Shown here in pieces: positions 13,021-20,947 of a stretch of DNA of 24,601 nt. The notes beneath the pieces are model-generated. The model saw only the letters and a list, made by a program, of their open reading frames with translations. It searched no databases and was not told the DNA's origin. Numbering within the stretch: position 1 is the stretch's first letter; each line of letters starts with the position of its first letter. Position numbers and translations under genes: made by a program. The DNA is taken from positions 1-24,601 of the IMG/VR virus record IMGVR_UViG_3300028571_000112; one strand, given 5' to 3'. The DNA comes from a virus.

Positions 13021-13362
13021 TTAGTTCTCCTGTAGGCACTTGGCCAATTCTTGCACCTTGGCGTCATCGCTTGGCACAATTAAAACTTCGTCAATCTCAT
13101 CTGTGTCAGTGCAGTCAGTCGCATGAATGCAATACCACACAACATCTGTAAGCGATTTTACGCCATGATGCTTGTCAGCTTCAATAGTCAAACAGGCTGG
13201 TGCGTGAATAATCTTGCGCTCACCGTCAACCATTAACTCAATTGAGCCACTGGCCAAAATAGACAAATGGCTAAACTTGTGCTTATGCTGAACAAGCACA
13301 TGCCCCGCTGGTATCAGCGTTTCTTTGGCGTAAACCCCTGCACTAAAATGGTGGTTGATCAT
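13021..13362 (-). CDS. Cupin-fold protein in the tail gene cluster, 113 residues
   Basis: A single-domain cupin: PAGHVLVQHKHKFSHLSILA (18-37) contains the metal-binding His residues (HxHxxxH pattern), ASGSIELMVDGERKIIHAP (37-55) the small-residue turn and beta strands, and EADKHHGVKSL (61-71) the second histidine motif. The barrel is followed by an acidic region and KVQELAKCLQ. The start overlaps the tailspike stop as ATGA and the stop is 1 base from the next ATG, so it is a fixed part of the late operon. Small cupins at this position recur in environmental podoviruses; function unknown, perhaps binding a sugar or metal in the virion or during assembly. Confidence 0.8.
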   Translation of the reverse strand: MINHHFSAGVYAKETLIPAGHVLVQHKHKFSHLSILASGSIELMVDGERKIIHAPACLTIEADKHHGVKSLTDVVWYCIHATDCTDTDEIDEVLIVPSDDAKVQELAKCLQEN

Positions 13363-16300
13363 AGGGCGGCAATCACAAAGGCCAACAATTCTTCGTAGCG
13401 TACACCAAGAACCGTTACGCCGTCTACGTCGTCCGAGCAGAAAATGCCATAGCGGTTAGCGTCTAAACCTTCAGCAGCAAAGGCCGCTTGCACGTCTTGC
13501 GCTATAACACCAACGTGGATTCGGGCGCCATTACCCTTGGCAACCACAGCATCTTTAAATTTAAAGGTCTTAAACAAGCCTTTGATGCGTTTAGCTACGG
13601 CCAATTCGGCGGCAGTTAGGTCAGCAATCTGCTCTTTCTCGTTTGCATCCGACGTGTTAATCGTGCCCGTTGTGGCGTAAACGGTTGTCCAGCGGAAGCC
13701 AGAAGTGCCAAGCGACATGACGTTGTCAGTGCCAGGGGCAACCGCAGCGCCTGAGCTGTTGATAAAGAAGCCATTACCACCACTTGCCGCAAACGCCATC
13801 AAGTTGTTTGATGACGACAGGGTAAAGCTACTAGTTGTCAGCGTACCACCGGACAAACCTGATGCTGTACCAGTTGTGTTTTGGTTAAGCGTTGGGAATG
13901 TACAGTTGGTCAAGTTACCAGACGACGGTGTGCCCAAGGCGCCGCCTGTTTGGTATGGGGTAAACCCTAATGCACCTGTAACATCACCGCTAGACAAAGT
14001 GACAACACCCGTGCGGGTGTTGAAGCTAGTCACACCACTGAATACTGGTGCAGCCCATGTGCCGTCATTGCGCAAGAAAGTCGATGTGCTACCTGATGGG
14101 GCAGAAATTGCGTAGCTATTCCAGACAAACTGGCCAGCTAAATAAAACGCAGTCCACGCAAATGAAGCCGCACCCAAGTTGACGCTATTGTTAACCGCAG
14201 GCAAGAATGAATAAGTTGCGCCAGCAGTAAACAAACCAACAGTAAAGGTGCTGTTAGACAAGTTCAACTGAGCGCCAGCAGACGCTACGGTTGAGATTGC
14301 TGACACCGCACCAACAGTCACGCCATTTAAAACCTGATTGGCCGTAAATGTGTTTGCAGATGACAAACTAGCTGGCGTGTAGGTCAACGCGCTTGTTACG
14401 TCTGAACTAAGCAAAGACACTGCGCCAGTACGGGTGTTAAAGCTAGACACGCCACCAGAAGACGATGCAGGAACAGCCCAAGTGCCATCGTTACGCAAGA
14501 ACTTAGTGGTGTCGCCTGTTGGTTGGACAATACCGTAACCGTTCCATGTAAACGTGTTGCTCAAATAGAAACCGTTCCAACGACGTGCTGCACCACCTAA
14601 AATTAAAGCATTGGCTGCGCCTGAGTCTGCACTAGGCTGAAAGTTTGCTAAATTAAAATCAATTGCGCGAGGGGTAGCTGCCGTGCCGTTGTTGGTCAGA
14701 TACATTGTGCCGTCATAGGTGGCAACACCCATAGGGCCGCCTGGGGCCGCGCCGCCTACACCAATACCGTTACCAGCCGCAGTCTGTCCAAACACGCCAT
14801 TAAGCGTAGTGATGTTGCCCGCCGCCGTTACTTGCGCCAATGTTGGCGTTGTGCCGCCCGTGCCGTTAGCCGCCGCAGTAACACGGCCTTGCGCGTCAAC
14901 AGTGATGTTTGCGCTTGTGTATGATCCAGCGGTCACAGCGGTGTTGTTAAGACTAATCGTGCCAGACGTTGTGATCGTGCCACCATTTAAACCTGTGCCT
15001 GCCGTAATACTAGTAACCGTACCGCCGCCAGTGCCTGTGGCTGCTGACCACACACCATCGTTACGCAAAAACAATGTTGTACTGCCTGTAGGTGCAGGGA
15101 TTGCATACCCATTCCAATTAAACGCATTGTTTAAATAAAAACCATTCCAACGGCGTGCTGCACCGCCCAAGACCAAAGCGTTAGCAGCTGAACTGTCAAC
15201 GCTAGGTTGGACGTTTGCACCGTTAAAGTCAATGGCAAAAGGATTAGCAGCCAAACCATTAGGTGTCAAATACAAAGTGCCGTCATACGCAGAGATGCCT
15301 GATGGGCCACCAGCGGTAGCACCACCTATGCCGATACCATTGGTCAATGCAATTGTTTGATTGAAAATACCATTAAGGCTAGAAATGTTGCCAGCGGTCA
15401 AAACAGCTTGCAAAGTGCCTGCCCCACCACCACCGCTAATTGGGTTGCCGGCCAAATCAAGATACGCAGCTGCTTCTACTGGGTCTTCAAATCTGTTAGA
15501 CGCGCCTTGTTTGTATTGGTCAACAGCGCTGTAAAAGTCACAACCTACCAAAGCCAATTTAAATGCGTTTGACACGTTGTTGATTGTGGGACGGCCTGCA
15601 TTTGCTGTGTAACCAGACAAGCCAGCCCATCCACAACCATTAAACGTGATAGGAAATGCAAAGGAGGAGTTTGATGCGGCTAAATAAACTTGTTGTTGAG
15701 GATAGCTTGCGCCCAAAGCATTGAAACTACAAGCGTTTACAACGCCAGTGATGCCAGGGCGTGAAACCGTCTGCTGCACTTGAAACTGCGCTTGACCGCC
15801 GTTGCCTTCAAAATAAACGCCACTGATGTTAAATGCGCAAGCAGATTGTTGGGCAAGTTTTCCACCCGCATCAACAATTGCCAAACCCCACTTACCACTA
15901 GACAAGTCAGTGCCAAAACCATTAGCCTCAATAGAGCCGCCAGTGTAATTAAACGTGCCTGCGCCAATGACCTTACCGCCGTAAGAATCGTTGTTGCCAA
16001 CAGTACAGTTGGACATGATGATGGCGTTTGGTTCAGACACAAACCCAAATGCGGCGTTTGGCTCAAAGTAAAAACCACCATCATTAAAGCGGATCACCAA
16101 GTCATTAAACGTGGACGACAAGACGTTAGCGCCGTACAAGCCGGTTGACCAGCCTGCAAGGTAGACGTTGTTGATTGTGACAAACGCAATGTCTTTAAGG
16201 GCCATGCCCAATTTATTCTTTTGGTAGCCGTAAAGCGTAAAGTCTTGGAACAGGCAGTAACCAGCTGGTTGTGGGTCATGGCCAATAATTTCAATACCAT

Positions 16301-16976
16301 TGGCGTTGGCCGTTTGGTAGATTGTGGTGGCCGCCATACCGTCGCCAGACATAGATGGGCGCTTAACAGGGTCTATTAAACTGCTATTCATTGTGAACAC
16401 TAGCGCAGCTGAAATCTTATAAGTACCAGCGGGCAAATAAACATTCCCACCATATTGGCACGCTAAGTTAATACCAGCTTGAATAGCTGCCGTGTCATCT
16501 GCTATACCGTCACCCACCGCGCCAAAGTCTTTGACAGACACCAAGTCTTGCATCTTGTTGTTTAAAGTCTTGCCAACAGCGCCAGGCATAATTCCCAACG
16601 AGTAAGTTTGCTTAAAACCAATTAAAGCATCACCTAAAGCAATGTTAGATTGGTTAGCCAAATTAGCGGCTAAGGTGTCAGCGCTACTAATGCCTGGGAT
16701 GTTGTCCCAAGAACCAATCAAAATATTGTTTTCGTCTTCTAAAACAAATTTATAGTTTGTTTGTGCAGTTAACCAAATTTCTTCTGGCACACGGCCACCA
16801 GCATCCAACACAATTGGGTTCGCGTGCGCAGACAATCCAGTTGCTGATGTATAAGTTGCTTCAGCAGATGTTGTTCCAGCGGTATAGGTGTAAAGCAAAC
16901 CACCCACTAAAGGCACGCCATTGTTATCAAAGAACTGTGCGCCAGCTCCTGCAAATAGGGAAATGTTGACGGTCAT
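13359..16976 (-). CDS. Tailspike/tail fibre with pectate-lyase-like domain and self-cleaving S74 chaperone
   Basis: A 1205-residue receptor-binding protein. Residues 1-95 include FDNNGVPLVGGLLYTY (16-31) and the LDAGGRVPEEIWLT (58-71) and YKFVLED blocks, a head-binding module. VSVKDFGAVGDGIADDTAAI (147-166) and GGNVYLPAGTYKI (176-188) open a right-handed beta-helix of pectate-lyase type, likely a polysaccharide-binding or degrading domain, running to about 510. Residues about 520-980 hold long repeats. The C-terminus (1109-1205) is a Peptidase S74 intramolecular chaperone: TSDANEK at 1108-1114 gives Ser1109 and Lys1114, and GVIAQDV follows; cleavage is expected before Ser1109 after trimer formation. 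Downstream is a cupin and ejection genes; upstream a short fibre-like gene. Confidence 0.9.
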   Translation of the reverse strand: MTVNISLFAGAGAQFFDNNGVPLVGGLLYTYTAGTTSAEATYTSATGLSAHANPIVLDAGGRVPEEIWLTAQTNYKFVLEDENNILIGSWDNIPGISSADTLAANLANQSNIALGDALIGFKQTYSLGIMPGAVGKTLNNKMQDLVSVKDFGAVGDGIADDTAAIQAGINLACQYGGNVYLPAGTYKISAALVFTMNSSLIDPVKRPSMSGDGMAATTIYQTANANGIEIIGHDPQPAGYCLFQDFTLYGYQKNKLGMALKDIAFVTINNVYLAGWSTGLYGANVLSSTFNDLVIRFNDGGFYFEPNAAFGFVSEPNAIIMSNCTVGNNDSYGGKVIGAGTFNYTGGSIEANGFGTDLSSGKWGLAIVDAGGKLAQQSACAFNISGVYFEGNGGQAQFQVQQTVSRPGITGVVNACSFNALGASYPQQQVYLAASNSSFAFPITFNGCGWAGLSGYTANAGRPTINNVSNAFKLALVGCDFYSAVDQYKQGASNRFEDPVEAAAYLDLAGNPISGGGGAGTLQAVLTAGNISSLNGIFNQTIALTNGIGIGGATAGGPSGISAYDGTLYLTPNGLAANPFAIDFNGANVQPSVDSSAANALVLGGAARRWNGFYLNNAFNWNGYAIPAPTGSTTLFLRNDGVWSAATGTGGGTVTSITAGTGLNGGTITTSGTISLNNTAVTAGSYTSANITVDAQGRVTAAANGTGGTTPTLAQVTAAGNITTLNGVFGQTAAGNGIGVGGAAPGGPMGVATYDGTMYLTNNGTAATPRAIDFNLANFQPSADSGAANALILGGAARRWNGFYLSNTFTWNGYGIVQPTGDTTKFLRNDGTWAVPASSSGGVSSFNTRTGAVSLLSSDVTSALTYTPASLSSANTFTANQVLNGVTVGAVSAISTVASAGAQLNLSNSTFTVGLFTAGATYSFLPAVNNSVNLGAASFAWTAFYLAGQFVWNSYAISAPSGSTSTFLRNDGTWAAPVFSGVTSFNTRTGVVTLSSGDVTGALGFTPYQTGGALGTPSSGNLTNCTFPTLNQNTTGTASGLSGGTLTTSSFTLSSSNNLMAFAASGGNGFFINSSGAAVAPGTDNVMSLGTSGFRWTTVYATTGTINTSDANEKEQIADLTAAELAVAKRIKGLFKTFKFKDAVVAKGNGARIHVGVIAQDVQAAFAAEGLDANRYGIFCSDDVDGVTVLGVRYEELLAFVIAAL
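14470..15420 (-). repeat. Long imperfect repeats within the tailspike gene
   Basis: Two copies of a roughly 125-residue unit, near residues 520-645 and 712-835 (about 15420-15042 and 14840-14470), share NGxxxGGAxxGGPxG, YDGTxYLT, AANALxLGGAARRWNGFYL, FxWNGYxI and FLRNDGxW. A third, shorter copy at 14190-14040 has FYLAGQFVWNSYAI and FLRNDGTWAAP. Corresponding DNA tracts are recognisably similar, so they are recent or conserved duplications that could recombine. Confidence 0.8.
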
Positions 16977-16985
16977 TTTCGTTCC

Positions 16986-17657
16986 TTAAACAATGCTTGT
17001 GATAATACCGTTTACCACGGTAACGGTCTTTAAATCTGTAGTGGTAAATGTACCCGAAGCGCCTGTGTTTTGGGTGGCCATAGTGCCCAAACCAAGGTTA
17101 GTCCTTGCGTTTGCGGTAGTCGTTGCGCCTGTTCCGCCGTTTGCTACTGCTATTGCTGTGGCGTTCCAAGTACCTACGGTCAATGTGCCGACACCTGTGA
17201 TGCCTGTATATGACCCAGATATACGCGCCGAGTTAATTGTACCAGCCGTGATCTGGTTGGCGTTAATTGCAATTGGCGTGTTGACCGAACTGGTCAATTG
17301 CCCTTGCGCGTTGACTGCGTAAGTTGGCACGCTAGACGCAGTGCCATAAGTGCCTGCGGTCACGCCAGTGTTTGCCACATTAACTGTAATTGAGCCTGCA
17401 CCATTGGTGACGTTAATCCCATTGCCTTGCGTCAGCGTATTTAGTTTGTATTTTCCTGTGTCGCCAATCAGCAATTGGCCATCTGTAGGAATGGCGTTTG
17501 TACCTGTACCGCCGTTGGTTGGGTCAATAATACCGTTGCCACCACCCAAAATAGTATACAAATTGTTTAAAAAACGAAACCATTCACGCGAAATCGTGCC
17601 CGTGCGCTCGTCTATTAACGGCACGCGAGGGGCAGGGATTTGGGTGGTATTAAGCAT
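16986..17657 (-). CDS. Short tail-fibre-like protein, 223 residues
   Basis: N-terminal region APRVPLIDERTGTISREWFR (9-28) followed by FLNNLY is a recurring opening of small phage tail or neck-appendage proteins. Residues 45-223 are rich in Gly, Thr, Asn and Val with the NGGTGATTTANARTNLGLGT block (about 173-192), the trimeric shaft-like repeat of tail fibres. Similar GGTG motifs occur in the tailspike encoded next. It overlaps the gp10-like gene by 8 bases and ends 9 bases before the tailspike start. It is probably a minor fibre or an adaptor for the spike; role inferred. Confidence 0.72.
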   Translation of the reverse strand: MLNTTQIPAPRVPLIDERTGTISREWFRFLNNLYTILGGGNGIIDPTNGGTGTNAIPTDGQLLIGDTGKYKLNTLTQGNGINVTNGAGSITVNVANTGVTAGTYGTASSVPTYAVNAQGQLTSSVNTPIAINANQITAGTINSARISGSYTGITGVGTLTVGTWNATAIAVANGGTGATTTANARTNLGLGTMATQNTGASGTFTTTDLKTVTVVNGIITSIV

Positions 17658-19185
17658 TTGTCGGGCTTGCCTGTAATTCTGCGCCTACGATGGCTATCTT
17701 AACGGGATCAGTACCTGACACCTCATAAACCCTGTCGCGCAGTTTTAAAGTCATACCAAGGCGACGCCAGATGGTGCGGTGGCCATACTCGCCAATTCGC
17801 CCCATAGATGTCCAATGCTCATTTGACCATGTATGACCACCATCATCTGACCAACGAAGCATGGCTTGCGGTGGCTCAATTGGAATTGCGCCAATGGACG
17901 ACAAAATAAACTCGTTGCTTTCAGTGATTAACGGTTCGCCAGCTTCTGTTGTTAAGTAGACGTTTTCACCAATAGTTAGACCATTTAAGCCCACGCCAGT
18001 CTCAGCGTCTAATTGCAGGCTGTGGTGGGCGGTGCGCTTTAGATTGTTTTGGCCAGTAGGCAGGGCACGCCATGAACGCAGCCATTTTTGTTCTTGCCCG
18101 TTATCTGCGTAGACATCTAAATCAAAAGTGTAAATGTTGCCGTTTTCAAAGTCGCCAACAACGGTATTGCCATTAAAGTTGCACTGACAATTAGAACGGT
18201 GGCGCGTAAACTGACCATTGACCAACCCTGCACGTTCATGCCAAGCCTGTGTGGCAGCGTCGTACACCCAAGTCGCATTGGCGCTTGGGAAAGTCAAAAC
18301 ATAAAAGCCATGGCCTTCTTGCTGATAGGTGTAAGCCAAAGCGTCTGAAATGTTGCCGTACTGTGCAATAGCGTACTCAATGGCATGGGTAGAAACCCTT
18401 TGTCCAGTGTAGCCATTTGCTTTGTAGACAATACCTTGGCCACGAGCGTCAGTTCCTAACCAAAACAGACTGTTGTCTAGTTTGGCAATAGAGAAAGCGG
18501 CCACACAGCCAATTTCGTTAAACGCACCTTGGATACGCTGAAGCGGGAAGTCTGTGCCGCCCACGTTGTACCAGACCTCAACCGAGTCAGTTCCAAAGAG
18601 CCACGCTTCGCGGTGATCGACATTGACCGCCACCAAGCCGTCTGGAGAGCCTTCAGCGCTTGCAAAATCAAGTGGATCAACAGATGATCCATCCAAAAGC
18701 GCAGTCACCCATATACGCTGGCTATTTGGTTCGTTGAAAACAAAGTAACCATCTAAGTAACCCACGGTCACAGCGCCTGGGAAGTCTGGGTCTGTGATCT
18801 GTTTAAATGTTTGCGTAGATTTGTTAAAAATGTAGCTTGGGCCATTGCAAGCAAAAAACACTTGCGTGCCGTTGTCAGCAATCGACACGGGGCCGCCATC
18901 AGCCACGTCGCCAATCTTGACTGGCGTGCCAGTTAAGCTGCTCAGTTGGTACACCTCAGTGCCAGAGACAACAAAGAAACTTGAGCCGTTAATTTGGTGC
19001 GCCCACAATGCGCGGATAGGGCCAGTGCCTACAGTTCTTTGAAACTTTAAGCCCGGGGCGCGGTTCAGAAAGCCAGGCTCTTTGCCGCCTTCAGGTATAA
19101 CCTCTGGAAACAAATTGACCATGCGATTGTCGGCAGCATTGATACTGCGGGCAACATAGCTTGAGCCAAGAATTGGCGTTTTCAT
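17650..19185 (-). CDS. P22 gp10-like packaged DNA stabilisation protein (tail hub/needle adaptor)
   Basis: A 511-residue protein. The opening KTPILGSSYVARSINAADNR is followed by MVNLFPEVIPEGGKEPGFLN and APGL, the typical start of the Phage_stabilise family (P22 gp10), which closes the portal after packaging and carries the tail needle. Further family-like blocks are GYLDGYFVF, ESNEFILSS (C-terminal part) and MLRWSDDGGHTWSNEHWTSM, ending with the conserved arginine-rich turn RIGEYGHRTIWRRLG. ATG 19185 overlaps the preceding stop (TGATG), chosen over a TTG one codon earlier. It lies directly after the gp4-like gene, as in P22. Confidence 0.88.
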   Translation of the reverse strand: MKTPILGSSYVARSINAADNRMVNLFPEVIPEGGKEPGFLNRAPGLKFQRTVGTGPIRALWAHQINGSSFFVVSGTEVYQLSSLTGTPVKIGDVADGGPVSIADNGTQVFFACNGPSYIFNKSTQTFKQITDPDFPGAVTVGYLDGYFVFNEPNSQRIWVTALLDGSSVDPLDFASAEGSPDGLVAVNVDHREAWLFGTDSVEVWYNVGGTDFPLQRIQGAFNEIGCVAAFSIAKLDNSLFWLGTDARGQGIVYKANGYTGQRVSTHAIEYAIAQYGNISDALAYTYQQEGHGFYVLTFPSANATWVYDAATQAWHERAGLVNGQFTRHRSNCQCNFNGNTVVGDFENGNIYTFDLDVYADNGQEQKWLRSWRALPTGQNNLKRTAHHSLQLDAETGVGLNGLTIGENVYLTTEAGEPLITESNEFILSSIGAIPIEPPQAMLRWSDDGGHTWSNEHWTSMGRIGEYGHRTIWRRLGMTLKLRDRVYEVSGTDPVKIAIVGAELQASPTNA

Positions 19186-19898
19186 CAATAGTTACCGGCA
19201 TAGATGTTGAAACGCTGGCGGTTAGCCACCAATGCGTAAGGCAAGGCCATCACATCATCTGGGTTGTTGATGCGCTTTAGATCGCGCTTAGATGTCATGG
19301 CAATGCGTTGCACTTGTGGGCTTGGCTCAACGCCAAACTCAGGGGCAAACTCCATGGCCAAGTTATAGGTAAACGCCCGCAGATAGCCTGGGGGGTAGTG
19401 CAAAACCGTTGACAAATTAACGGGTCTGTCTAATTCTTGCACCGACACAAAATGAAACTCTAAGTTTTGTGTGGGTCTTGGGTAAAGGTATATCTCAATA
19501 TCAGGAAACGTCATGTTTACCCACATAACTTGTGGAAATGTAGACGTGACAGTCTTAACAGCAATACCGTTGTACTGCTGTTGATTGATCATTTTGATGC
19601 CATACGACACGCCACTTGGCGCTTTAAAGTATGTTGAATCGTCAAGCAAAATAGGGCGGTTGCCTACAAAGTCACCTGTTGGGCCAAGGGTACGGCTAAT
19701 GAGACTTGCAGGCCAAGTAAAGACTTGATCTTCTGTGCAAAACACTGACAAACGCTCAGTGTTCCAACTGTCAATCATCTGATTGAGCGCCATTAAGGCG
19801 TCTTGCGACATGGAAGCGGAGGGCGTCTCACCCTCGGCCAATATACCTAACAGGCGCAAAGCGCGGTTAATTTGATCGCCAGCGGTATACGTTGCCAT
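19185..19898 (-). CDS. P22 gp4-like tail accessory factor (head-tail connector)
   Basis: A 237-residue protein, predicted to bind under the portal and receive gp10. It begins ATYTAGDQINRALRLLGILA (2-21) with EGETPSASMSQDALMALNQM (22-41) and IDSWNTERLSVF (42-53), the helical core of connector proteins of the P22 gp4 kind. The LDRPVNLSTVLHYPPGYLRA (155-174) and FTYNLAMEFAPEFGVEPS stretch is the C-terminal family block. In P22 gp4 also has lysozyme-like activity; no catalytic motif is seen here, so I claim only the connector role. It is tightly linked to the gp10-like gene. Confidence 0.82.
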   Translation of the reverse strand: MATYTAGDQINRALRLLGILAEGETPSASMSQDALMALNQMIDSWNTERLSVFCTEDQVFTWPASLISRTLGPTGDFVGNRPILLDDSTYFKAPSGVSYGIKMINQQQYNGIAVKTVTSTFPQVMWVNMTFPDIEIYLYPRPTQNLEFHFVSVQELDRPVNLSTVLHYPPGYLRAFTYNLAMEFAPEFGVEPSPQVQRIAMTSKRDLKRINNPDDVMALPYALVANRQRFNIYAGNY

Positions 19899-19900
19899 GT

Positions 19901-20089
19901 TCAGACTCCTTCAGTTGCTTCCTCTGCCGATTTACGGCGGCGCTTAATCTCCAACGTATTTACGGGAGCCACCTGAACAGGCGTGTCTGAATTATAACGA
20001 ATCCAGCCATTTTTTTCATCTTCTTCAGCCTCTAAATCCATTGTTGCGATTTTGGCGCCGTGGACAGGGTGAATCATTGTAATGTTCAT
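19901..20089 (-). CDS. Small hypothetical virion-region protein, 62 residues
   Basis: Contains IHPVHGAKIATMDLEAEEDE (6-25) followed by KNGWIRYNSD and a basic tail EIKRRRKSAEEA. The ...HPxHG...a...E.EEdeKnGW layout is met in small proteins near head-tail genes of podoviruses. It ends 2 bases before the gp4-like gene. Preceded on the minus strand by a hairpin terminator (20095-20117), so it may begin a separately controlled unit. No biochemical role recognised. Confidence 0.65.
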   Translation of the reverse strand: MNITMIHPVHGAKIATMDLEAEEDEKNGWIRYNSDTPVQVAPVNTLEIKRRRKSAEEATEGV

Positions 20090-20094
20090 AATAG

Positions 20095-20118
20095 AAAGGG
20101 GGTGATTAGCCCCCTTTT
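20095..20118 (-). terminator. Hairpin terminator upstream of the small head-tail gene
   Basis: On the minus strand AAAGGGGG, a 7-base loop and CCCCCTTT, followed by CTATT. Eight base pairs with five G-C. It lies just after the stop of the head-protein gene at 20122 and before ATG 20089, whose ribosome binding site is close to it. Confidence 0.65.
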
Positions 20119-20121
20119 GGT

Positions 20122-20442
20122 TTAAGACAACAAGCCAAGAGTTTGAAGTTTAGTTTCCAATTGTGTCACGCGGGCTTGCAAATTTGCAATTACCGCCAAC
20201 ACTGAATTACCCTCATCTTTGGTAACAAAACCAAATGGGGTGGTAGATGTCAAGTCTTGAATTGCAAAGTCTGGCGTGCCAGGTGCAGTGGACGTGATTG
20301 TCGTTAAGGCAGCGGTGTTGGCTGCAGGCTTGGTTACTGGAGTAGCACCATAAAAACCTGCAGTACCACCAGATTTGCCCATAATTGCACCGTCAAGTTG
20401 CGCGTCTTCAAACGCAACGCCTACAGCAATAGTATTTGGCAT
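20122..20442 (-). CDS. Putative head fibre/decoration protein, 106 residues
   Basis: ATG 20442 has AAAGGAAAC upstream; a longer frame from 20481 passes through the preceding hairpin and is rejected. The product begins MPNTIAVGVAFEDAQLDGAI and has GFYGATPVTKPAAN, a stretch common in small capsid-associated phage proteins. The Thr/Pro-rich middle is followed by SVLAVIANLQARVTQLETKL (about 80-99), a heptad coiled coil typical of trimeric head fibres. Probably sits on the outside of the head; assembly partner is presumably the coat protein gene three places upstream. Confidence 0.65.
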   Translation of the reverse strand: MPNTIAVGVAFEDAQLDGAIMGKSGGTAGFYGATPVTKPAANTAALTTITSTAPGTPDFAIQDLTSTTPFGFVTKDEGNSVLAVIANLQARVTQLETKLQTLGLLS

Positions 20443-20457
20443 GATTTTGTTTCCTTT

Positions 20458-20482
20458 AAAAATGGGAGCCGAAACCCCCATT
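20458..20482 (-). terminator. Hairpin terminator between two capsid-associated genes
   Basis: Minus-strand AATGGG, a 10-base loop and CCCATT followed by three further T (five T in all). It lies just after the stop of the gene at 20487 and overlaps the leader of the gene starting at 20442. Similar to hairpins at 20095 and 20927. Confidence 0.6.
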
Positions 20483-20486
20483 GGAT

Positions 20487-20894
20487 TTAGCCTAAACGAT
20501 ACACAACGTAAGTACCGTCGCCGGTCTTGCGGAAGCGGAACAGTTGGCTGGTTGTCACAGCGATAGCAACCAAAGCGTTGCCGCCATCAGTTACACCAGT
20601 ATTAACAGCCAAAGTCACTGCGCCAGAGGAAGTGCCGATGTTCACAATTGACAAGTCAAAAGTGCTGCCAACGGTAGCGTTAGGAACAGCAGCGTCAATT
20701 GCCGTGCCCAAAGGTAGCGTGTATGTTGCAGCAGTTGTGGAGGGGTTAGCCACCAACATCTGATTGCAAATTTGCGCTGCCGTTAGGGTTGCAGTAGCCG
20801 TAGCTGTCTGAGGGGCGGCCATTGCGCCCATGATAGTTTCTTGACGGTTGCCTGCACCAACTTGGTAACCGCCTGCGCCATTAGGTAATGCCAT
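20487..20894 (-). CDS. Putative capsid-associated/decoration protein, 135 residues
   Basis: Opens ALPNGAGGYQVGAGNRQETI (2-21), then AAPQTATATATLTAAQICNQ and TYTLPLGTAIDAAVPNATVG, followed by STFDLSIVNIGTSSGAVTLA, and ends DGTYVVYRLG. The taTaTLTaaQi... TYTLP.g and sFDlsivN... layout is shared by small beta-rich proteins placed right after the coat gene in podovirus genomes. Beta-strand-rich, no cysteine clusters, one Cys (about 43). Predicted to be a structural capsid accessory; specific role not shown. It follows the coat gene with a hairpin between them. Confidence 0.65.
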   Translation of the reverse strand: MALPNGAGGYQVGAGNRQETIMGAMAAPQTATATATLTAAQICNQMLVANPSTTAATYTLPLGTAIDAAVPNATVGSTFDLSIVNIGTSSGAVTLAVNTGVTDGGNALVAIAVTTSQLFRFRKTGDGTYVVYRLG

Positions 20895-20925
20895 GATAAT
20901 TTCCTTAAAAAGATGTTAAGACGAA

Positions 20926-20940
20926 AGGGGCCGAAGCCCC
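20926..20940 (-). terminator. Hairpin terminator after the coat protein gene
   Basis: GGGGC-TTCG-GCCCC on the minus strand, followed by TTTCGTCTTAA. A 5-bp G-C stem with an exceptionally stable UUCG tetraloop, 7 bases after the coat stop. T-tract is short, so it may be partial. Confidence 0.7.
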
Positions 20941-20947
20941 AATCAGA

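Noticed and set aside
13359-17657. Repeats considered as a CRISPR array or transposon
   Set aside because: They are protein-coding, spaced irregularly and in frame with tail fibre domains.
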